Shown here: positions 27,223 through 35,486 of the stretch, piece after piece | Layout of the letters: the number at the start of each line of letters is the position of its first letter | Position numbering within the stretch: the first letter of the stretch is position 1 | DNA from: an uncultured Anaeromyxobacter sp. | GTDB taxonomy: Bacteria; Myxococcota; Myxococcia; Myxococcales; Anaeromyxobacteraceae | NCBI GenBank assembly: GCA_903855945.1 | Contig: CAIOAK010000108.1 | Coordinates: 1-64,000 of the forward strand | Direction: 5' to 3' | Length of the DNA stretch: 64,000 bases | Notes under the pieces: generated by a model | Databases searched by the model: none | Seen by the model: the letters and a program-made list of their open reading frames with translations, nothing else | What the model was told of the DNA's origin: nothing | Program-made: the position numbers and the translations under genes

Positions 27223-27906
27223 TCACCTCCTCCACCTCCCCGCCTCGACGAAGCTGTAGTGCCCGCCCGCCGCCACGATGACGTGGTCCCGGGCGAGGAT
27301 CCCCACGAGCTCCGCCGCGGCGCGGAGCCGCTCGGTCAGGTCGGCGTCCTCGGCACTCGGCGACGGGTCTCCGGAAGGGTGGTTGTGGACGAAGATCAGC
27401 CCGTGCGCCCCCTCGCGGATGGCGGGGCGCAGGGCGTCGCGGGGCGAGACGGGGCACTGGGTGAGCGAGCCCTCGGCCACCCGCTCGGCCCGGAGCAGCC
27501 GGCCCCGCACGTCGAGCAGCACCACGAAGAAGCTCTCCCGGTCGGCGTGGGCCGCGGGACGCATGAGCTCGGCCACCCGTCCCGGCTCCAGGATCCGGTC
27601 GCCCCGACGCGGCGGCGTCCATGCGCAGCGACGCCCCAGCTCGAAGGCCGCGGCGAGCGCCGCCGCCCGCACCGGACCCACGCCGGGCTCCACCGCGAGC
27701 GACCCCGGGTGGCTCCAGGCCAGCTCCGGCAGGGGTGCGCGAGCCACCAGCGCCTGGGCAGCCAGGCACGCCGAGCTGCGCGCGGACGGGTGGACCGCGC
27801 CCCCTCCCAGGACGAGCGCCAGCAGCTCGGCATCGGTCAGCACCGACGGCCCCGACGCGAGCATCCGCTCCCGTGGTCCATCGCTCCAGCAACTCCCGGA
27901 ATGCAT
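27223..27906 (-). CDS. radC: RadC/JAB domain protein
   Basis: A 227-residue member of the RadC family (DUF2466), of uncertain biochemical role; the old link to repair is disputed. Seen: the N-terminal PRERMLASGPSVLTDAELLALVL, a helix-hairpin-helix region, and the JAMM/MPN metal motif HNHPSGDPSPSAEDADLTERL (His-x-His and Asp ligands) near residue 180. The ATG at 27906 gives a slightly short N-terminus; the frame is open upstream without conservation. Lies next to vapBC on the same strand with 62 bp between. Confidence 0.9.
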   Translation of the reverse strand: MHSGSCWSDGPRERMLASGPSVLTDAELLALVLGGGAVHPSARSSACLAAQALVARAPLPELAWSHPGSLAVEPGVGPVRAAALAAAFELGRRCAWTPPRRGDRILEPGRVAELMRPAAHADRESFFVVLLDVRGRLLRAERVAEGSLTQCPVSPRDALRPAIREGAHGLIFVHNHPSGDPSPSAEDADLTERLRAAAELVGILARDHVIVAAGGHYSFVEAGRWRR

Positions 27907-27964
27907 GCGGCGGCGAGCTGGAGCAACCTCCGTGCCCGCCGCCGCGTACCATCCGGAGGGACCT

Positions 27965-27991
27965 CGCGCCGCCCCGGGAGGGCGCGGCGCG
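27965..27991 (-). terminator. GC-rich hairpin downstream of yceI
   Basis: CGCGCCGC / GCGGCGCG, an 8-bp perfect stem with an 11-nt loop, 19 bp past the yceI stop on the minus strand. Position fits a terminator for the arsR-yceI transcript; no U-tract. Confidence 0.35.
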
Positions 27992-28010
27992 GACCCCGCG
28001 TCCGTCCCGA

Positions 28011-28610
28011 CTACTTCTTGGGCTGGTCCTTCACGATCTCGGCCTGGATGTCGAGCTTCACCTCGTCGCCGACCACCGCGCCGACGTCGGTCACCTTGCC
28101 CCAGGTGATGCCCCACGCCTTCCGGTCGATCTTCCCGGTGAAGGAGGCGCCGCGGCGGGTGAGCCCCCACGGGTCGGTGATGGCCTTCGTGACCGAGCCC
28201 TCGAGCGTCACCGGCTTCGTCACGCCATGCAGGGTCAGGTCGCCCGTGACGGTGAGCGCCCCGTCCTTGCCGGCCACGACCTGGGTCGACTTGAAGGTGA
28301 CGGTCGGGTACTTGGCCACGTCGAAGAAGTCGGCCGACTTGAGGTGGGCGTCCCGCTTCTCGTCTCGGGTGCTGATGGAGGTGGCGTCGATGGTCACCTC
28401 GACGCTCGACTTCGAGAGGTCGGTCTCGTCGAGCTGGACCTTGCCGGAGAGCTTGTCGAACTCGCCCTTCACGTCGGAGATGACCAGGTGCTTCACGCTG
28501 AAGCCGACGCGGCTGTGGGTCGGGTCCACGTTCCAGGCGGCGGCCTGGCCGAAGGCCAGTGCCGGCGCGAGGGCGAGGGAAAGGGCGGCGATGCGGATCG
28601 TGCGATTCAT
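28011..28610 (-). CDS. YceI-family periplasmic protein
   Basis: A 199-residue secreted lipocalin-like protein; relatives bind isoprenoids or other long lipids in a beta-barrel. A signal peptide (about 1-22, ending AFGQA) precedes the YceI domain with WNVDPTHSRVGFSVKHLVIS, the loop TSISTRDEKRDAHLKSADFFDVAKYPTVTF and ITWGKVTDVGAVVGDEVKL. The ATG overlaps the arsR stop (ATGA), so it is co-expressed with, and probably controlled by, that regulator. The ligand is unknown. Confidence 0.93.
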   Translation of the reverse strand: MNRTIRIAALSLALAPALAFGQAAAWNVDPTHSRVGFSVKHLVISDVKGEFDKLSGKVQLDETDLSKSSVEVTIDATSISTRDEKRDAHLKSADFFDVAKYPTVTFKSTQVVAGKDGALTVTGDLTLHGVTKPVTLEGSVTKAITDPWGLTRRGASFTGKIDRKAWGITWGKVTDVGAVVGDEVKLDIQAEIVKDQPKK

Positions 28611-28930
28611 GTGCGTGTCCTCTTCTCTTTCTTGTTCTTGTGCTTCGGGGAAAGGGTCCTGCCGAGGAGCGCGGCGTGCGCCTCCACGGCCGCGGGGCGA
28701 AGGCGGTACCAGCCGAACTGCCCCTCCCGTCGGACCGTGACCAGGCCGGCGTCCACCAGGATCTTCAGGTGGTGCGAGACCGTGGCCTGGGAGACCGGGA
28801 ACAGCGTCACCAGGTCCTTGCAGCAGATCTCGCCCGCCGAGGCGATGCGGCGCAGCAGCTCCAGCCGGGTGGGATCTCCCAGTGCCTTGGCCACCCGTAC
28901 CAGCCTGTCGCTCGCCCGATCCATCGACAT
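28607..28930 (-). CDS. ArsR-family transcriptional regulator
   Basis: A 107-residue winged-helix repressor. The HTH is clear: AKALGDPTRLELLRRIASAGEICCKDLVTLFPVSQATVSHHLKILVDAGLV, followed by wing residues REGQFGWYRL. The Cys pair in EICCKDL occupies the place of the metal-sensing CxC motif of classical ArsR/SmtB but lacks that spacing, so metal sensing is uncertain. A very basic tail ends the protein. The start is set at 28930 or 28924 (MSMDRASD / MDRASD); a GTG at 28993 directly after dapE is another option. Probably represses itself and yceI via the palindrome over its start. Confidence 0.85.
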   Translation of the reverse strand: MSMDRASDRLVRVAKALGDPTRLELLRRIASAGEICCKDLVTLFPVSQATVSHHLKILVDAGLVTVRREGQFGWYRLRPAAVEAHAALLGRTLSPKHKNKKEKRTRT

Positions 28931-28940
28931 ATCGATATGT
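28927..28940 (-). promoter_or_regulatory. Palindromic operator candidate of arsR-yceI
   Basis: ACATATCGATATGT is a perfect 14-bp palindrome across the proposed arsR start, and a partial second copy (ATCGATGTAA) abuts it. AT-rich palindromes of this kind are typical ArsR sites. Autoregulation is inferred. Confidence 0.55.
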
Positions 28941-28993
28941 ATCGATGTAATGCGGCGCGACGGGAGATCAAGCCGATCCGCGACCGGCCCCAC

Positions 28994-30079
28994 TCAGGGC
29001 GTAAGAAAACGCTCCAGCGCCCGGTAGGCGGCCTCGACGGCCGCCACCTCGACCCACTCGCCGCGCTGGTGCGCCTGCGCGGTGGCGCCCGGCCCGAAGT
29101 TCACCGCGGGGATCCCCGCCGCCGCGAGCCGCGCCACGTCGGTCCAGGCCTGCTTGGGGCTCACCTCGAGCCCGGCCCGGTCGCGCAGCCGGGCCACCAG
29201 CGCGTTCTCGGCGAAGGCCGGGCAGGAGGGCGCCTGGTCGGTCACCTCGGCGGTGGCCCCGAAGCGCGTCGCCAGCGCCTGCACCTCGGCGGAGGCCTCC
29301 TCCGGCGTCCGTCCGGGCGCGAAGCGGAAGTTCAGGTTGAGGGTGCACCGGTCCGGCACCACGTTGCGGGCCCGCCCACCGTCGATGCGGGTGACGGTCA
29401 TCACCTCGCGGAAGGGAAGCCGCCCGGAGGAGACCTCGCGGGGGGGGCGCCCGGCCAGCTCGCTGAGCAGCGCCCCGGCCCGGTGCACGGCGTTGTCGCC
29501 CTGCCAGGGTCGCGCCGAGTGGGCCGCACGCCCGGTGAAGGTGAGGGTGGCGTGCAGCGAGCCCACGCAGCCCAGCTCCAGCCGGCCGTCGGTGGGCTCC
29601 AGGCACACCGCGAGCCCGGCGTCGCGGAGCTCGGGCGACCGCTCCAGGACCGGCCCGAGCTCGTTCTCCAGATAGGGCCCCTCCTCGCGGGCGTAGAGGA
29701 CCACCGCCAGGTCGGCGAACCGGCGGTCCCGGGGGATCCGCTCGGCGATCTCCAGCGCCACCGCCACTCCCGACTTCATGTCGGAGGCTCCGGGCGCCAC
29801 GATGCGGCCGCCCTCCCGCCTCGGCGGTCCCCGGTCCCCCTCGTGGACCGGGACGGTGTCGATGTGGCCGCACAGGGCGACGAGCGGCCGCCCGGACGTC
29901 CCCCCCGGCGGATCGACCCGGATCACGAGCGAGTTCTGCACCCGACGCACCCGTCCGAACCGCTCGAGCGCCCGTCGCTCGAGCAGGGTGCAGAGCTCCC
30001 GCTCCTCGCCGATGGGCGAGGGCACGGCGCAGAGCGCCTCGGTCCGGGCCGCCAGCGCCTCGCCCAGGGTGGGGCTCAC
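28994..30079 (-). CDS. dapE: Succinyl-diaminopimelate desuccinylase
   Basis: Zinc-dependent M20 amidohydrolase that releases LL-diaminopimelate and succinate in lysine and peptidoglycan precursor synthesis. The 361-residue product has the metal ligands in GHIDTVPVH and GASDMKSGVAVALE, catalytic Glu in YAREEGPYLENELG, and a final His in TAQAHQRGEWV. GTG start overlapping the dapD stop (GTGA). The family includes close peptidases, but the position after dapC and dapD supports DapE. Confidence 0.9.
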   Translation of the reverse strand: MSPTLGEALAARTEALCAVPSPIGEERELCTLLERRALERFGRVRRVQNSLVIRVDPPGGTSGRPLVALCGHIDTVPVHEGDRGPPRREGGRIVAPGASDMKSGVAVALEIAERIPRDRRFADLAVVLYAREEGPYLENELGPVLERSPELRDAGLAVCLEPTDGRLELGCVGSLHATLTFTGRAAHSARPWQGDNAVHRAGALLSELAGRPPREVSSGRLPFREVMTVTRIDGGRARNVVPDRCTLNLNFRFAPGRTPEEASAEVQALATRFGATAEVTDQAPSCPAFAENALVARLRDRAGLEVSPKQAWTDVARLAAAGIPAVNFGPGATAQAHQRGEWVEVAAVEAAYRALERFLTP

Positions 30080-30915
30080 ACCGAGACCTCGAACTCCCGC
30101 AGCGCGTCGTTCAGCGACACCTTGCGGTCGGTGGCGGCGCTGCGCCGCCCGACGATGAGGGCGCAGGGGATCTGGAAGGTGCCGGCCGGATACTGCTTGG
30201 GGCGCGTCCCCGGGATGACCACCGATCGGGCCGGGACCCGCTTCTTCCACACCACCTCGGTGGAGCCGGTGACGTCGATGATGGGCGTCGAGCCGGTGAT
30301 GACCACGTTGGCCCCGAGCACCGCTCCCTCCTCCACGAGCACCCCCTCCACGAGGATGCAGCGGCTCCCGATGAAACAGTCGTCCTCGATGATGTTGGGG
30401 CGGGCTCCGGGCGGCTCGAGCACTCCGCCGATCCCGACGCCGCCGGCCAGGTGGACGTTCTCCCCGACCTGCGCGCAGGAACCGACGGTGGCCCAGGTGT
30501 CCACCATGGTCCCCTTCCCCACCCGCGCACCGATGTTCACGAAGCCGGGCATCACCACCGCGCCGGGCGCGACGTGGGCCCCGTAGCGAACCACGCCGCC
30601 CGGGACGACGCGCACGCCGGCCGCCTCCAGGTCCTTCTTGAGCGGGATCTTGTCCCGGATCTGGAAGGGGCCGTAGTCGTGGGTCTCCATGCCGGTGACG
30701 GCGAAGTAGAGGTTCACGGCCTGCATGAGCCAGCCGTTCACCTTCCACTCCCCCGCAACCTTCTCCGCAACGCGCAGCACGCCGCGATCGAGCCCGGCCA
30801 CCGCAGCCAGGACCGCCTCGCGGTGCGCCGGATCGGAGAGCTTGCCCCGGTCGGCCCAGGCCGCCTCGATCCTTTGCTTCATCTCCTCCACCGCCATCAC
30901 CGGATCGTTCGCCAT
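30076..30915 (-). CDS. dapD: Tetrahydrodipicolinate N-succinyltransferase
   Basis: Transfers succinyl from succinyl-CoA to tetrahydrodipicolinate, the committed step of the succinylase branch. The 279-residue product has the N-terminal helical part (MKQRIEAAWADRGKLSD) and a left-handed beta-helix of hexapeptide repeats (VVPGGVVRYGAHVAPGAVVM; IIEDDCFIGSRCILVEGV). ATG 30915 has a GAGGAGG site at a suitable distance and overlaps dapC by 19 bp; the internal ATG 30897, which forms TGATG with the dapC stop, is an alternative that fits E. coli DapD equally well. Confidence 0.93.
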   Translation of the reverse strand: MANDPVMAVEEMKQRIEAAWADRGKLSDPAHREAVLAAVAGLDRGVLRVAEKVAGEWKVNGWLMQAVNLYFAVTGMETHDYGPFQIRDKIPLKKDLEAAGVRVVPGGVVRYGAHVAPGAVVMPGFVNIGARVGKGTMVDTWATVGSCAQVGENVHLAGGVGIGGVLEPPGARPNIIEDDCFIGSRCILVEGVLVEEGAVLGANVVITGSTPIIDVTGSTEVVWKKRVPARSVVIPGTRPKQYPAGTFQIPCALIVGRRSAATDRKVSLNDALREFEVSV

Positions 30916-32045
30916 CTCTCCACCGCCTCCTCGATCTCCCCGAGCGTGGGGACCAGGCTCACCCGCACGAATCCCTCGCCGGCCGCGCCGAATGCCGTGC
31001 CCGGCGAGACCACGATGGCCTCGTCGAGCAGTCGCAAGGCGTAGCTCGCCGAATTGTGCCCCGGCGGGACCTCCACCCAGAGGTAGAGCGTCGCGCCCGA
31101 ACCCTGCACCCGCAGCCCGTGCTCCCGGAAGAAGGCGAGCAGCCGGTCGCGCTTGCGGCGGAAGATGGCGCGCCGCTCCGCCACGTGTGCGTCGTCGCTC
31201 CAGGCCGCCACCGCCGCCGCCGACACGAAGTCGGGCGAGGCGACGCCGGGGTGGGAGCGCATCCGCTTCACCTGGGCCACGAGGTCGGGATCGCCCGCCA
31301 CGAATCCGCTCCGGTAGCCGGTCATGCCGCTCCGCTTCGAGCAGGAGTGGATGGCGAGCACGTTCTCCACCTGCACCTCCAGAAAGGAGAGCGGGGGCTC
31401 GTCGAACCAGATGTCCGCGTAGCACTCGTCGGAGGCCACCACGAACCCGTGGCGCAGCGCCGCCCGCCCCACCCGTTCCAGGTAGTCGCGCGTCGCCACC
31501 GCCCCGGTGGGGTTGTGCGGGTAGTTCACCCAGAGCAGCAGCGTCTCGTCGAGGAGCGACCGGGGAAGGTCGTCCGGCTCGAGGAGGAACCCGTTCGCGG
31601 GCCGGAGCGGCACCTTCACCGGCTCGAGCCCCGCCATCCGGGCCCCGGCCTCGTAGGTCGGGTACCCCGGGTCGGGCATCACCACCCGGGTCCGTCCGGA
31701 GCCCCGGAAGGCGAGCGGCAGGTGGAAGATCGACTCCTTCGCCCCGGTGGCCGGGACGATCTGCCGGTCGGGGTCCACCGTCACGCCGAACCGCCGGTCG
31801 AGGTAGCCGGCCACCGCCCGGCGCAGCGCAGGGGTCCCGAGCGGGCTCGGGTACTGCGACACCTCCGGAACGGCCGCCCGCAGCGCCTCGCGCAGGAACG
31901 GGGGGGTGGGCTCGAGCGGGTCCCCGAGGCCGAAGTCGTGGAGCTTTCGCCCCGCCCGGCGCAGCGCCGCCTTCCTCTCGTCCAGCTCGACCATGAGGTT
32001 CCGGGGGATGGCGTCGAGCGCGGGATTTCGGGGCGGGTTCCTCAC
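30897..32045 (-). CDS. dapC: Succinyldiaminopimelate aminotransferase
   Basis: Fold-type I, PLP-dependent transaminase; 382 residues. Seen: the substrate-side block SQYPSPLGTPALRRAV, NYPHNPTG, the Asp/Tyr pair in SDECYADIW, and the Schiff-base K237 in SCSKRSGMTGYRSGFVAG. Many class I aminotransferases look alike, but its place as first gene of a dapC-dapD-dapE operon points to N-succinyl-2-amino-6-ketopimelate as substrate. GTG start with GGAGGAG 11 bp upstream. A TATAAT hexamer about 37 bp upstream may be its promoter. Confidence 0.88.
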   Translation of the reverse strand: MRNPPRNPALDAIPRNLMVELDERKAALRRAGRKLHDFGLGDPLEPTPPFLREALRAAVPEVSQYPSPLGTPALRRAVAGYLDRRFGVTVDPDRQIVPATGAKESIFHLPLAFRGSGRTRVVMPDPGYPTYEAGARMAGLEPVKVPLRPANGFLLEPDDLPRSLLDETLLLWVNYPHNPTGAVATRDYLERVGRAALRHGFVVASDECYADIWFDEPPLSFLEVQVENVLAIHSCSKRSGMTGYRSGFVAGDPDLVAQVKRMRSHPGVASPDFVSAAAVAAWSDDAHVAERRAIFRRKRDRLLAFFREHGLRVQGSGATLYLWVEVPPGHNSASYALRLLDEAIVVSPGTAFGAAGEGFVRVSLVPTLGEIEEAVERWRTIR

Positions 32046-32081
32046 CGGTTCGAAAACTCCTCCATGGGTCGCGGGGCGTGC

Positions 32082-32087
32082 ATTATA
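32082..32087 (-). promoter_or_regulatory. Candidate -10 box of the dap operon
   Basis: A perfect TATAAT on the minus strand, 36 bp before the dapC GTG. Such a hexamer is rare in this GC-rich sequence, and it lies in the 50-bp gap between dapC and sthA. I see no clear -35, so this is a candidate only. Confidence 0.4.
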
Positions 32088-32095
32088 AGCGCACC

Positions 32096-33517
32096 ATGCT
32101 CCACTATGACGTTGCCATCGTCGGCAGCGGCCCCGCCGGCGAGCGAGGCGCCACCCGGGCCGCGTTCCTGGGCAAGAAGGTCGCCGTCATCGAGAAGGAG
32201 GCGGTCCCGGGCGGGGCCTGCGCCAACACCGGCACCATCCCCTCCAAGGCCCTCCGCGAAACGGCGCTGTCCCTGCTGCAATCCAGGCGGCGCGACGTGG
32301 CCGGCTTCATCCTCAAGGTGGCCGACACGATGACGGTCGCCGCCCTCATGGGGCGTCGCGGCCTCGTCACGGCGCGCGAGCACACCCGCATCCGCAACCG
32401 CTTCTCCCAGTACGCCATCGAGACCTTCCGCGGCACGGCCAGCTTCGTCGATCCGCACACGCTCCGGGTCTCGGTCCCCGACGGGACCTCCCAGGAGATC
32501 CGGGCCGACGTGATCCTCCTCGCACCGGGCACGCGCCCCTTGCACCCGCCCCACATCCCCATCGACCACAGCCGCGTCTACGACTCCGACTCGATCCTCA
32601 TGCTCGACCGGATCCCGCGCTCGCTGGCGGTCCTGGGCGGCGGCGTGGCCGGCTCCGAGTACACCTCCGCCTTCGCGGCGCTCGGCGTCCACGTCACCAT
32701 GGCCGACTCGCGCGACCGGGTGATGCCCTTCCTCGACGCCGAGCTCTCGCAGGAACTCGAGCGCACCTGGACCGAGTTCGGCGTGGAGATCAAGCACCAC
32801 ACCCGCGTCACCAAGGTGGAGCCGGGCGAGAGGGACGTGCTCCTCGCCCTCTCCGACGGGTCGCGCCTCGTCGCCGAGAAGGTGCTGGTGGCCGCGGGGC
32901 GCATCGGCAACACCGAAGCGCTCGAGCTCGCGAACGCCGGCCTGAAGGCCGACGAGCGCGGCTATCTCAAGGTGAACGAGCACTTCCAGACCTCCATCCC
33001 CCACATCTACGCCGCCGGCGACGTGGTGGGCTTCCCGGGGCTCGCCTCCACCTCCATGGAGCAGGGGCGGGTCGCCATGACCTACGCCTGCGAGGGCACC
33101 GACTTCCGCACGCAGCTGCAGGGCCAGGTGCTGCCCACCGGCATCTACACCATCCCGGAGATCTCCTCGGTGGGCGAGACGGAGGAGGCCCTCCAGGCGA
33201 AGGGGATCCCCTACGTCGTCGGCAAGGGGAGCTTCGTCGAGAACGCCCGCGCCAACCTGATCGGCGAGGCGGTGGGCTGGATCAAGCTTCTCGTCTCCCC
33301 CGACGACCTGAAGGTCCTCGGCATCCACGTCATCGGCCCGAACGCCGCGGAGCTCGTCCACGTCGGCGCGGCCGTGATGGCGCTCGGGGGCACCTACCGG
33401 TACTTCATCGAGGCGGTCTTCAACTACCCGACGCTGGGCGACGCCTACAAGGTGGCCGCCTACGACGCGCGCAAGAAGCTCGGCGCGCTCACCGACGGGT
33501 CGAAGCCGCCCGAATAG
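32096..33517 (+). CDS. sthA: Soluble pyridine nucleotide transhydrogenase
   Basis: FAD-dependent enzyme that passes hydride between NADPH and NAD+. The 473-residue product has the FAD-binding GSGPAG at the N-terminus, the NAD(P) loop LGGGVAGSEYTSAF, the second FAD motif IYAAGDVVGFPGLAS and a dimerisation domain. The disulfide region reads GGACANTGTIPSKALRE: the first Cys is kept but the second Cys of dihydrolipoamide dehydrogenases is Thr, as in SthA. ATG 32096 is preferred; GTG 32078 would add six residues. Diverges from the dap operon. Confidence 0.88.
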   Translation: MLHYDVAIVGSGPAGERGATRAAFLGKKVAVIEKEAVPGGACANTGTIPSKALRETALSLLQSRRRDVAGFILKVADTMTVAALMGRRGLVTAREHTRIRNRFSQYAIETFRGTASFVDPHTLRVSVPDGTSQEIRADVILLAPGTRPLHPPHIPIDHSRVYDSDSILMLDRIPRSLAVLGGGVAGSEYTSAFAALGVHVTMADSRDRVMPFLDAELSQELERTWTEFGVEIKHHTRVTKVEPGERDVLLALSDGSRLVAEKVLVAAGRIGNTEALELANAGLKADERGYLKVNEHFQTSIPHIYAAGDVVGFPGLASTSMEQGRVAMTYACEGTDFRTQLQGQVLPTGIYTIPEISSVGETEEALQAKGIPYVVGKGSFVENARANLIGEAVGWIKLLVSPDDLKVLGIHVIGPNAAELVHVGAAVMALGGTYRYFIEAVFNYPTLGDAYKVAAYDARKKLGALTDGSKPPE

Positions 33518-33532
33518 CGCGGGGACGACCGC

Positions 33533-34519
33533 CTACCCGAGACGGGAGCGGGCCTGCGACAGCGCCTCGTGCACCTTCTCGAGGGCTCGGCGCGCCTCGA
33601 GCAGCTCGTCCCGCTCGACCCGGATCGCCGATAGCTCGCGGGCGAGCGCGTCGCGCTCCCGCACCGTCTCGGAGAGGCCGGCTCGAAGCCGAGCACCGTC
33701 GGCGGTGCGCTCGTCGAGCTCCGTGGTGAGCCGCTCGGCCTCCGCACGCCCGTTCGCGAGGGCCTCCTCCAGCTCGTCGCCGCGGCGGGAGAGGTCGTCG
33801 GCCAGACGCTGCCGCTCCTCGTCCAGTGCGGCGAGGGCCTGGGCGCGGCGGACCGACTGGTCCCGCTCCTCCTCGAGCGCGGTCATCTCGGCGAGCATCT
33901 CGGCCATCATGCCGCGCCGCTCCTCGATCTCCTTCTCCAGCGCGCCGAGCCGGCCGCGCGTCGCCTCGGCGTCGCCGGCCGCGCGGGCCAGCTCCGTGCG
34001 GGACTGGTGCAGGTCGGCGCGAAGCGCCTCCTCCAGCTCGCGGCTGCGGGCCAGCTGCCGGTCGAGGTCCCCCACGAGCGACAGCGCGCTCTCGGCGGCG
34101 CGGGCCGGCTCGCGGGGCGCGGCGGCCGGGGTTCCGCGGCGCGCGGCCTCGGCCACCTTGCGCTTGATCTTCTCCAGCCGCTCCTTGCGGTCGGCGAGAT
34201 CGCTCGACGCGGCGGGCGCCGGAGCGGCCACCGCGGCGGCACGGGCGGCGGCACGGAACGAGCGCGAGACCGGGGCGGGTGCAGGTGCGGCCCTCGCCAC
34301 CTCCGGCTCCACCGTGGGCTCCGGCGCGGGGCGCTCGACCGGCGCGGGCTCGACCACCGGGTCCTGCGCGGCGGCCTCGACCTGGACGGCCGGCTCCACC
34401 TGGGCGGCCTCCGGCTCCCCGGATTCGGCGAAGAGCCCCTCGGGGTCGATCGTGGCGATGCCGACCGGGTGCAGGCGCGGCTTCAGCTTCGGGACGTTGG
34501 CGTCGAAGGCCTTCCTCAT
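33533..34519 (-). CDS. pomX: PomX-like coiled-coil scaffold and PomZ activator
   Basis: A 328-residue protein resembling Myxococcus PomX, which forms the scaffold of the division-site positioning cluster and stimulates PomZ ATPase. The N-terminus MRKAFDANVPKLKPRL matches the PomX activating peptide, including the key K13 and R15 around P14. An Ala/Pro/Glu-rich disordered part (about 35-105) and a long coiled coil (about 140-328) follow. Its ATG overlaps the pomZ-like stop (ATGA) after a GAGGAG site. Shorter than the M. xanthus protein (about 400 residues as I recall), mainly in the disordered part. The identification rests on signature and synteny. Confidence 0.8.
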   Translation of the reverse strand: MRKAFDANVPKLKPRLHPVGIATIDPEGLFAESGEPEAAQVEPAVQVEAAAQDPVVEPAPVERPAPEPTVEPEVARAAPAPAPVSRSFRAAARAAAVAAPAPAASSDLADRKERLEKIKRKVAEAARRGTPAAAPREPARAAESALSLVGDLDRQLARSRELEEALRADLHQSRTELARAAGDAEATRGRLGALEKEIEERRGMMAEMLAEMTALEEERDQSVRRAQALAALDEERQRLADDLSRRGDELEEALANGRAEAERLTTELDERTADGARLRAGLSETVRERDALARELSAIRVERDELLEARRALEKVHEALSQARSRLG

Positions 34520-35475
34520 CTCACGCTCCTCGCTGCGTCGGGCCGTGCGGCCAGCCCGATCTTGATCCGTTCCAGCACCTCGAGCTGCATGGCCTCGATG
34601 TCGGCGGCGCCCTTGGAATCGGGGTCGTAGCCGAACACCGGGCATCCCTCGCTGGAGGCCTGGGCGAACTTGGTGCACTGCCGCACGACGCTCTTCAGAA
34701 GATATTCGGGGTAGTGCTCGCGGAGCGCGTCCACCGCCTCGCGGGCGATGCGGAACGTCTGGTTGAACCCGTTCACGCAGATGAAGATGTTCTCGAGCTG
34801 GTGCGACAGGTCCTCCTCGAGCCCCTGGATGGTCTCGAAGAGGAGCCGCAGCCCGTCGTAGGAGAGGAAGTCGGCGAGCACCGGCGTCACGAGGTCGTGC
34901 GCCGCCATGAGCGCGTTCAGGTTGAGGAGCCCGAACGAGGGCGGCGCGTCCATGACCACGAAGTCGTAGTCGGCCTCCACCTCGCGGAGCGCGTTCCGCA
35001 GCTTGAACTCGCGACCGGCCATGGGCATGAGCGCGAGGTCCATCGTGCTCATGGCCAGGTTGGAGGGGATGAGCCGGAGGCCGGGCAGCTTGGTGTCGAT
35101 GGTGACCTCGGTCACCGTGGCCTTGCGCACCAGCACGTCGTAGAGGGTCTTCGTGAAGTTGCCGCCCGCCTCGCCCAGGCATCGGGTGGCGTGCCCCTGG
35201 CTGTCGAGGTCGATGACGAGCACCCGGTAGCCGCGCTCCGCGAGCCGGTAGGCGTACGAGGTGGAGAGGGAGGTCTTGCCGGTGCCCCCCTTGAAGTTGA
35301 GGAAGAGCTGGCGCCGGTGGGGATAGGCGGGTACCGGCTTCCGCACCGCCTTGCGGAGCTTGCCGAGATCGGCGGTGCCGAACTTGTCGCGCCGCCCCAG
35401 GATCTCGGCGACCTCGCGCTGCGTGATCCCGAAGATCTCCGCGAGGCGCCGTGACGTGTATTTCACGTTCTCCAT
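34516..35475 (-). CDS. pomZ: PomZ-like ParA/MinD ATPase
   Basis: A 319-residue ATPase with the deviant Walker A KGGTGKT (K62 and K67), Walker A' at D91 in VIDLDSQGHATR and Walker B VVMDAPPSFG. In M. xanthus, PomZ dimerises with ATP, binds DNA and moves the PomX/PomY cluster to mid-nucleoid, where it guides FtsZ ring placement. The first ~45 residues (MENVKYTSRRLAEIFGITQREVAEIL) look like a helix-turn-helix, as in several ParA proteins. It sits between the coiled-coil (PomX-like) and HEAT-repeat (PomY-like) genes, the same trio as in Myxococcus. Confidence 0.85.
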   Translation of the reverse strand: MENVKYTSRRLAEIFGITQREVAEILGRRDKFGTADLGKLRKAVRKPVPAYPHRRQLFLNFKGGTGKTSLSTSYAYRLAERGYRVLVIDLDSQGHATRCLGEAGGNFTKTLYDVLVRKATVTEVTIDTKLPGLRLIPSNLAMSTMDLALMPMAGREFKLRNALREVEADYDFVVMDAPPSFGLLNLNALMAAHDLVTPVLADFLSYDGLRLLFETIQGLEEDLSHQLENIFICVNGFNQTFRIAREAVDALREHYPEYLLKSVVRQCTKFAQASSEGCPVFGYDPDSKGAADIEAMQLEVLERIKIGLAARPDAARSVR

Positions 35476-35486
35476 GCGTCTCGCTC

